64,000 nt of DNA from Forficula auricularia. Lineage: Eukaryota > Arthropoda > Insecta > Dermaptera > Forficulidae. The position numbers and the translations under genes are program-made. Below, in pieces: positions 56,863 through 64,000 of this stretch. Below the pieces are notes generated by a model that searched no databases, was not told the origin of the DNA, and was given only the letters and a program-made list of their open reading frames with translations. Within the stretch, counting starts at the first letter, position 1, and every line of letters starts with the position of its first letter. The stretch spans positions 10,226,757-10,290,756 of the forward strand of contig JALMQS010000075.1 of NCBI GenBank assembly GCA_024734495.1, in the 5' to 3' direction.

Positions 56863-57600
56863 CAGTGGCGGTTGGTGACTTTTCAACCAGGGGATGTTGT
56901 TCAAAAAAGTACCCTTCATTTTTAAAAAAATCTTGTGACATAAACTCTACAGACCCTGAGATGGAAATCGACCATCTTCCACAATGAATCAGCCTGTCCT
57001 ATAGAAAATCTTAAATTTCCCCTAATTCTATTGTTATAAGCAAGCTATGACTTGACTCTATAGCGCTCTTATTTAAATCCGATCTTATACCATATATTGA
57101 GAGTTATTAGAAATGGATTAGTCCAAAAATTCCCGAATGATTTTTATTTATTCCCTTTTTGTGTTATTTTTATTTTAATAGCTTCTCAGCGAGAACAATT
57201 TTTATTCGACTAAAACTCGTTTGATCTTGTCTTTGACATGCTTGAACCAGGAAGGGACTTCAAACCTTCTATCAGCATCCCTTTAGGAAAAATAATTCAT
57301 TTTAATTGCACCTTGAAACTATGCAACCATTTTTTTATGAAAAAAAAAAGATGAGAGAAGGAGTTGCACCAAAAAGGTGCAACCCCTAAAGGCCTGGGTT
57401 GGCCCCTCCATCGTGAAAAGAAGAAGAAAGAATTTTTATTTCAATTCAAGAACCAATATACTTTTCAAAACAAAACATGTTTTTTATAAAAATATTTGAA
57501 ATAACCGATAATAATTTGAAAATTTAATGATCCTTCTGAATTTATGAAAATACTCGAAATATTTTAAACAAACTTTTATTTCAAAATTCACTGTAGGTTT
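56863..57600 (+). mobile_element. Rep-C copy 4, split by a retrotransposon tail
   Basis: CAGTGGCGGTTGGTGACTTT start; the body matches 19.4-20.1 kb in reverse complement (GACATGCTTGAACCAG, ATGGATTAGTCC). Interrupted at ~57,340-57,432, after which CAATATACTTTTCAAAACAA resumes the Rep-C sequence. The right end has decayed near 57,600. Confidence 0.65.
57340..57432 (-). mobile_element. Jockey-like 3' tail fragment nested in Rep-C
   Basis: GATGAGAGAAGGAGTTGCACC, minus its last base, through GGCCTGGGTTGGCCCCTCC and ATCGTGAAAAGAAGAAGAAAG is nearly identical to the tail at 42,310-42,400, only ~85 bp long. An A-run precedes it on the plus strand. Confidence 0.8.
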
Positions 57601-58327
57601 TTTTTCAATATTCAAAAAAATTTGCTACACTCATGAATACATGATAAAAGTAAGTTCGCTATTTTCAATAAATTTTAATATAAGTCTCCATGCTGTTAAT
57701 GTGTAGGTATGATATTTAGTCATGAGCATTCCCATTTTTTGGTATTGAAGAAAAATTAATTCTCATCTTTAAGTGAATTTCGATATAAAAGTAAATATTT
57801 CTTTTTAATATTTTTCTTTTATACATTTAATTTACTCTTTGAAATTAAACAATCCTCCACTAGACGTTGGGTGGGAAATAGCAGTATAATATATATTAAA
57901 TATATCTATTAGTTATAGAAAATATGATATAATACAATATCTTGTGAGCAGAAAAATTTATTTGTAAATTTTTTTATATTTTTTTAATTTTTAGATACAA
58001 ATTTATTTCTAGAAGTGATGAAATAGTGTATTGTCATCGCAAATATAATAGGTAAATGTGCGAAATCTGTTAGACTCGTTAAAAGTGGATCGAATTTCGA
58101 TTACAAGATTCTACCCACAGGATTAAAGGAAGGAATAAACAGAGGAATCATATTAAATGAAAACATTTTTTTTTTTTTTATTTATTTTCATTTTTTACAA
58201 TCAGTTACAAAATGTATCTATAAGTAAAATTGATAAAAGAATACAAACACACTCTCGTTCATACTGTTCATTCACGCAATTCATTTACACAACTCGTGAT
58301 AGGGCAAGTCATTCATTGAAGACCTTC
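57601..58327. other. AT-rich stretch without a recognisable gene
   Basis: Nothing recognised. The first exon of EcKL gene 4 may lie here or in the following gap. Confidence 0.4.
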
Positions 58328-58650
58328 CTAATAGTATTTGTTTTCCCAATTATTTTGTTGGTAGCGGTCTTCTATGTCCAGGATGTGATTTTTCTTCAGT
58401 CTTCTTATCGTTTGACTGTTGTCGAGAAGATTGATGACTGATGGGTTTGTATGATTTTCCAATTTGTTTACATGCTTTATGAATACGCGGTGAATTTCTT
58501 TCCTGATCGAGGGAACAAGAAGGTCTTTGTGAATGGACCCATTTCTTATGTACCAAGGGGCGTTGGTTATGCCCCTAAGAATTTTAGATTGGACTCTTTG
58601 GATTTTGCTCAAATTCGATTCGCTGGCTGTACCCCATAATTGGAAATGAA
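58328..58650 (-). pseudogene. Jockey-clade RT C-terminal fragment
   Basis: The minus frame reads QLWGTASESNLSKIQRVQSK, then ILRGITNAPWYIRNGSIHKD, then LLVPSIRKEI: the C-terminal end of Jockey-type polymerases (W/G.AS.SN...IQR.Q.K.LR.I.NAPWY). It is open to the end but truncated at the start, where it runs into unrelated AT-rich sequence. A family different from the 42-kb element. Confidence 0.85.
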
Positions 58651-59542
58651 AACATGAGAAAAAAAAATAACTGGCTGACGATTTCTCCATTATTTTAGAA
58701 TCTATATACCTGTAAATCCACATTTAAAATTTAAAAATACTCAATAATTTTACAATGTATACTTATACCTGTAAATTCATATTTAGAATTTAAAATAGCA
58801 TCATTAATATTTTTTTTAGGGAATTTATACTTTTTCAACATTAATTCGGATAAAATCAATTTCAAAATAAGAATAAACATTTCATATTGTGAATAATCAA
58901 TTGTAAAATAGGTGTAATCAATTTGAAATTTATAAAATCAGAGTATATTCTGAATTATTTTGAAATTAATTGATCCCATTTTGAAGTTGATTAATCTCAA
59001 TTCTAATTTGAAAAGATATTTATCAAAGACTTATTATAATTAACAGACGAGTGTAGACCAATTAATATGTTTTTTAAACAATTTATTTGATTAACTATGT
59101 TTTTTATTAGATTTTGTTTAAATTTATTTAAGCTCTAATTTATGCAAATACATTTTAGAATTCGTGGAAAAACTTATAATTTTTCAAAACTCGGTGCGCT
59201 TGCTAGTTAGAGCAAACCCTAATAATAAGCTTAAATACAAATAAAAAAGAAATTTATTTTGTATTTTAATTATCTTGAGAAAAAATGATATTTTCTGCAT
59301 CTTTTCTCATTGGAAATATAAGCATTTTGAAACTAGAACAAACTTTCTACGACTTTTCTTTCTTAAGTTATCATGGGTATCAGAATTCGAACATACAGAC
59401 AGACACCTAGAGGGACAGAAAAAAATCATGGTTGAAAATTATGTTTCTTCTTGTTTCAATCATTTTTGAGCAAAAAAAACATTGCGTTAATTTGCAACTT
59501 AAAAATGATGAATTATTATAATATTATTTATTTATTTTTTAG
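58651..59542. other. AT-rich stretch upstream of EcKL gene 4
   Basis: 59,280-59,445 is a diverged copy of 24,700-24,925. No first coding exon for gene 4 could be picked out with confidence. Confidence 0.4.
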
Positions 59543-62197
59543 GACAACTAGATGAAACAGCATGGATAACAAAAGATGTCCTAGAAGATATCTTAAAAAA
59601 TAATGGAGTGGGAGATGAAATTCGCGTGACAGATTTTAGTATAGATTTATTAATAAAAAATGGCGAAAATTATTCTTCTACACTTTATAGAATACGTATA
59701 TTTTATAAAGATCCAAAAAAGCAAAAAGAAATTTCTCTAGTTCTAAAAACTGCCAAAGATGAAAATATGTTAACCGGTGAAAGGAATTTTTATGAAAATT
59801 CTCTGCCAATTATGACAACAATTTTCAAACATAGGACTGGATTACCCGAGATTGCTGCCTTAGCACCGAAATATTTTAAACATCCGAAAAAAAACTCACT
59901 TTTCTTGGAAGAAATTCGTGGATTAAATATGCAAAATAGAAAAACTGGTTTTACATTACCCCAAATGCAACTTGTAATAAAATATCTGGCGAAATTCCAC
60001 GCCATGTCCATTGGATGGGTTGCGGAAGATTCATCGATTCCCAAGAAGCTATCTGGAGAAACCTTTTATTGTGAGGATAACAAAGAAATAATTAAAGGAT
60101 ATTTTGTAAGGCCTATCGACGTGTTAATCGAGGAAGTCGGCTGCTGGTCTGGATTCAAACCCTTCCAGGAAAAACTTCACCGATTTCAGGATAGGATCGT
60201 AGACATTCTGTGTCATTCAAGAAGACCTGGCAATGCTAATCTCTACGTAGCTATACATGGAGATTGTTGGTTGAACAATATACTAATGAATGAGGAGAAA
60301 GAAGAAGTTATTATGGTCGATTTCCAAGTTTTTCATTGGGCTCCGGCAGCTGTTGATATCACTCAAATCTTATATACTAGTTTCAGACGCAGAATGAGAG
60401 AGAAGTATTCGGAAGAAATTCTCAAGGTACAGTAAACTAGGTTGACTTCGAATGTTTTTTTACTCAATTTCTAATATTAAGACTAGTTTACATGAGCTTA
60501 GTATTAAACATTAGTACCAGCCACACTAATTCTGTGTCGTGTAAACACACAATATAAGTGGTTAGTATTAGTAGAGTGGCAAGTTCGAGTGAATAGAAAT
60601 GGTTTCTATTTACTAATGGCAAGTAGCTTCCCCTACCTTATATATTTATCACTATTTTTCAATTTTAATAATATACAATTTAAGAATATTTAATGAATTT
60701 GATATTTATGTAATATGATCATTATTCGTTAGATTTTCTTTTTATTATTTGTAAAAGAAATCAAATTTAATCAAACATTCAATAATAATTTAAAATTCAT
60801 TATTCACATGAACTTCGCACAAGCAACTCAAATTGACGATACTCGGCGAGTTTCCGTTGCAACTCCAGGGAATTGCTAGTGAAGGGGGCCTTAGAGATTT
60901 GTGAAATACATTTTTTTAAATGAATTCTAAATGAATTGTAAATTTATGACAAGTGGTGTGACAAGTGAGTAATAAATTCATTCAAAAAAATTGTTTGTAG
61001 ATGTTGTGGACAGCAGAAAAAACAATAAAAATTCCTTGTCCACACGCGTTCATCATTTTTCAATTCCACTTCAAGCTCTTCTATTAACGATGTTAAAATA
61101 ATGTTAAAATAATGATTAAAAATGCGGTGTTCGACAATTTGAATTGCCACTTTCAACTTTCACTATGCACTAATTAAATAAAGTAAAGAAAATTTTTGAA
61201 AAAACATGTTTCACCAAGAACCCACACCATTCTCCCTTAATAAAATATACTAATTACATTGGTTAGTTGTAGAGACATGTGAACCACTACTAACCAGTTA
61301 GGGCCGGTTGTATGTCGCAAAGTAAATGCTTTTTACAAGTGACGAAGCATTTACTTTGCGACATACAACCGGCCCTTAGTCTGCTAAGGCTTAGTAAATG
61401 GAATAGTACTAATTGGAAGTTTAAGTCTGTGTAAACTATGCTTTATGCAAATGGTAAATTTCTTGAAACTTTAGTGGATCAATTTTATAATAATTGTGTG
61501 AATATTACCCTCAGTGTGATGTTATAAAGAAAATGAACATGAAATACGCCCCATAATTATGGTCGTCACAGCGGTTTTGCTTTAGGCTAAGTTTAGTGAT
61601 TTCAAATACAAACAAAATCTTTCAATAATTTTTGCTCATTATTCGATTTTTTTCTTTGTTAACAATTTGGTTAAATTTTCGAAATAATACTTGAACTCTG
61701 AGTATATTTAATATTTAAATGTTAGCCTCAAACAAGAACAGTCTTGATGTCAGCTCTAAGAAAGCGTATTCAAACAAATTCGCCATTTTGCTCTTAGATT
61801 CATAATGTTTTCAGACTTAAAGATAAAATTATTTAACAAAAAAAACTCAACATATAATAAATTAATAATTAATTTCTTTGATTTTTAGCTGTATTTTCAT
61901 GAATTGCAACGATGGCTGGCTTTGATGGGGCTTGAGTCGAAAATCACATGGGAATCAATTCAACAAGATTTCCAAGCTATGAAAACTGTTTCTATTATCA
62001 TTCCTTTGTGCTTTCTTCAGATGACTCTTCTACCTGAAGGCTATGATCAAGTCAATATCAATAGTTTGTTTAAGGATGATATTAAAGATCCGAATAGCGC
62101 CTGGCGTAAAGCCTATCGAAATGAAGAATATATTAAAGAGATGAAAGAACTTCTACTGGAGGCTGACAAGGATGGAATCTTCGAGAATAGCGGATAG
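59543..62197 (+). CDS. EcKinase-like (CHK kinase-like) protein, gene 4, two exons, N-terminus missing
   Basis: EcKL small-molecule kinase, more distant from genes 1-3. Exon 59,543-60,426 follows a TTTTTTAG acceptor and enters in phase with two bases of a split codon, then QLDETAWITKDVLEDIL, a typical EcKL start region. It ends CTCAAG before donor GTACAG. Exon 61,889-62,197 follows a TTTTTAG acceptor in phase 0 and ends with TAG; the intron is 1,462 bp. Together about 396 codons, so only a few N-terminal residues are on an unseen first exon. Motifs: ATP-site Lys codon at 59,746; LFLEEI hinge; IHGDCWLNNI with H at 60,256 and D at 60,262; DFQ at 60,319. It keeps the canonical HGD. Starting at an internal GTG 59,608 would discard conserved residues and is rejected. 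Confidence 0.9.
60484..61439. mobile_element. Possible DNA-transposon relic filling the gene 4 intron
   Basis: TAGTTTACATGAGCTTAG near the left and, on the complement, TAGTTTACACAGACTTA at the right form a weak inverted pair. A minus frame 61,156-60,944 reads LVEV-like helices and NDERVWTRNFY, reminiscent of the R(V/R)W.R.W region of Harbinger transposases. The sequence at 61,205-61,242 (TTTCACCAAGAACCCACACC, then CTCCCTTA) matches the terminus of the 55,490 MITE family. These pieces may be separate; the overall element is uncertain. Confidence 0.35.
61301..61375. mobile_element. PIF/Harbinger-type MITE, copy 3 (75 bp)
   Basis: Almost perfect 75-bp palindrome: GGGCCGGTTGTATGTCGC, then AAAGTAAATGC, inverted at the right, flanked by TTA at 61,298-61,300 and 61,376-61,378. 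The minimal form of the family at 14,405 and 16,004. Inside the gene 4 intron. Confidence 0.9.
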
Positions 62198-62326
62198 GAC
62201 AAATGATAAAAGAATTTAACACGGCTTTTGAACTTACTTTGAATTAGCCTATTGTGCCTTTGAAATTAAGGATGATTATTTTCGTCGCTTTGCCGGAAGA
62301 TTCAGTTTGATTTAAGCGAGCCGATT

Positions 62327-62332
62327 AATAAA
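62327..62332 (+). terminator. Candidate polyadenylation signal, gene 4
   Basis: AATAAA ~130 bp after the stop codon (GATTAATAAAATAACC). A second hexamer lies at about 62,576. Plausible by distance only. Confidence 0.35.
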
Positions 62333-62585
62333 ATAACCAAGATTTTCGAAATTTTGGGTACTTTCATTTAAGATTAGCACATAATCGTGATTAAATATTG
62401 ACATTTAGCTATTAAATTAATCAAGTCAATTTTAGTCAAGGTGGTGATAACTTGGCTACAAAATCAATGATATATAAAGTGAATATTGATAAGTTTATCT
62501 ATTAAAAGTAATATCTAGTCGATTTCAGACGAAACTTTTCGTTTGATAACTCAAAGCATCAAATCTGCAATCAGAAATAAAGATG

Positions 62586-62586
<1 letters not shown>

Positions 62587-62630
<44 letters not shown>
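62587..62630. repeat. AT microsatellite
   Basis: About 22 TA units immediately left of the long-TIR element, whose target is TA. Confidence 0.9.
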
Positions 62631-62632
<2 letters not shown>

Positions 62633-62634
<2 letters not shown>

Positions 62635-63817
62635 GGGTGAGTTTTTTTTATCTTGAGACAGTCTTATAACTCAAAAACAGTGTATTATATGAAAAAAAGT
62701 TTCAAATAAAAGTTTATTTATACCAGGGGGGAAACTAAACTACGCAATTGTTTGTCGACCTAGAACAAGCTTTCAAGGGTATTTCGAGGTCAACTTCTGT
62801 TTTTTAAATGGAAACCTATGTTTCTGTACATATTCTGAATCTACAAAAAAAAAACTTTTATTATAAATATTTATTTTAGATGTCATCAAATAAAATAAAA
62901 TTAGATCTCTAAAAAAAACTTAATAATTATTTTTAACAATCATTCAACTTAATTATCAAATAATAATGATCAAATATTTAATTATTAAATCGAAAAGTTA
63001 CAACAATGAAAATAAGTGTTTATAATGATCTTAAAACTTCATTATACACCGATTTAAGAGATTATTTTCTACTTAATAGATCTATTTAAAAGTCTTGAGT
63101 TTAAAAAAGTCTATTTCTCGTGTCAATCCAGTAGTATTGTCTTACCATAGTAAAAAGGGACCATTTTTTGTTGAAGACAGAATTGAAATGGTCTTAATTT
63201 TTGGTGAATGTGGAAGAAGTGGTTGCCATTGAAATGGATGGCGAGCGTTTTCCTGATAGAAATACACCCTCTCAAGCTTCATTTCATCGTGTTGTAAATT
63301 TGTTAAAAAAAACAGGAAATGTAAAGGCTATGAAGAAACTTAAAAAGGCCAAAATAACGAATTTGGAACTGGAATTCAACCAGAAGTCTTGCGATACACT
63401 CTGGAATGTCTCAGAACAGTGTCGCAAAATTATTAAATTATTAATTATTTAATAATTAAATATTTGATCATTATTATTTGATAATTAAGTTGAATGATTG
63501 TTAAAAATAAATAGTATAATTTTTTTTTAGATCCAATTGATTTAATAGTTTTTATTATTTGATGTCGAATAAAAAAATTTTTTTATAAAAGTTGTTCAGT
63601 TTTTTTGTAGATTTAAAATATGTACAGAAACATATAGGTTTCCATTTAAAAAACTGAAGTTGACCTCGAAAAACCCATGAAAGCTTGTTCTAGCTCGACA
63701 AACAATAGTTTCGTTTAATTTCTCCCCTGATATAAATAAACTTTTATTTGAAACTTTTTTCATATAATGCACTGTTTTTGAGTTATAAGACTCTCTCAAG
63801 ATAAAAAATTCACTCGG
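62633..63817 (+). mobile_element. Tc1/mariner-superfamily element with ~370-bp TIRs
   Basis: Ends CCGGGTGAGTTTTTTTTATC and GATAAAAAATTCACTCGG, flanked by TA. The inverted arms extend about 370 bp: left to ~63,000, right from ~63,437; both contain CTAGAACAAGC / AGCTTGTTCTAG-type and AATGATCAAATATTTAATTA segments. The unique centre encodes, on the plus strand from 63,190, MVLIFGECGRSG and, one frame over, ERFPDRNTPSQASFHRVV, then NLLKKTGNVKAM. This is the helix-turn-helix (DUF4817-like) start of mariner-type transposases. The catalytic DDE part is absent. Internal-deletion copy, non-autonomous. Confidence 0.85.
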
Positions 63818-64000
63818 TATATATGTGTGTATGTTTATTTGCATCAAGCAGAGGACAACCTCTTTGATTCTCTTTATGTTTCAACAACACTGCTACTCTC
63901 GGCAAAACAAAAAAAATTTCAATTAGGTATATAATTTACAAATGAATTATGAAGGTTTATTATAAAATAAAGAAGAAATATTTCAATTTAATGAAAAAAC
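63818..64000. other. Window end, repeat fragment
   Basis: 63,875-63,910 (CAACACTGCTACTCTCGGC) matches 3,705-3,735, a fragment of an unclassified dispersed repeat. Nothing else seen. Confidence 0.45.

Noticed and set aside
58157..58441. 94-residue plus-strand frame with a hydrophobic start
   Set aside because: Overlaps in antisense the Jockey-clade C-terminal fragment, and its start is a T-run.
59608..60435. Start of EcKL gene 4 at GTG 59,608 and end at 60,435
   Set aside because: The frame is open back to a splice acceptor at 59,541-59,542 with conserved EcKL residues, and the end reads into an intron at donor 60,427.

Overview
The window is a stretch of AT-rich nuclear DNA from an arthropod, most likely an insect; the order cannot be fixed from the sequence. 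The evidence is spliceosomal GT-AG introns, a cluster of EcKinase-like (EcKL, CHK kinase-like) genes, a family expanded in insects, and a dense mixture of eukaryotic transposable elements: non-LTR retrotransposons of RTE, Jockey-like and R4/Dong-like type, a tRNA-derived SINE, and hAT, piggyBac, PIF/Harbinger and Tc1/mariner miniature elements. There is no bacterial or phage gene organisation. Apart from transposon remnants, every protein-coding gene I can support is an EcKL gene.

Layout. 1-11 kb: gene-poor repeats, including an eight-copy ~119 bp tandem array and several DNA-transposon relics. 11.4-12.6 kb: EcKL gene 1, with an uninterrupted coding region. 12.6-29.2 kb: gene-poor and repeat-rich, with families called here Rep-A, Rep-B and Rep-C, a SINE, Harbinger-type MITEs and a C-rich low-complexity tract. 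29.26-51.35 kb: three tandem copies (U1, U2, U3) of an EcKL-bearing unit. Each has a conserved leader exon ending in a GTAAGT donor, an intron, and a coding exon. U1 carries a dead copy; U2 and U3 carry intact genes that are about 93% identical by my own side-by-side reading. The U1/U2 junction is filled by a permuted R4/Dong-like retrotransposon inside an AAT microsatellite. 51.3-59.5 kb: gene-poor, with fold-back elements and retrotransposon 3' ends. 59.54-62.20 kb: EcKL gene 4, with at least two coding exons. 62.6-63.8 kb: a long-TIR mariner-superfamily element.

The repeats give a relative chronology. An RTE fragment (14-bp target duplication) and a 655-bp fold-back element (12-bp target duplication) sit in the intron of U2 and U3 but are absent from U1, where the undivided target sites can be read. 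U1 therefore split off first, the insertions followed, and the U2/U3 duplication came last. Later a Jockey-like element entered U2 and was itself hit by a piggyBac-type MITE at TTAA.

Functionally, EcKL proteins are predicted cytosolic small-molecule kinases, linked in insects to ecdysteroid 22-phosphorylation and proposed to serve detoxification. Genes 1-3 share a His-to-Gln change at the first position of the catalytic HGD motif, whereas gene 4 keeps His. I found no clearly undescribed biological system. The most unusual items are the permuted R4-like block, the layered duplication, the Q-G-D kinase group, two unrelated MITEs at one TTAA of a retrotransposon 3' end, and a module shared in opposite orientation by two repeat families.
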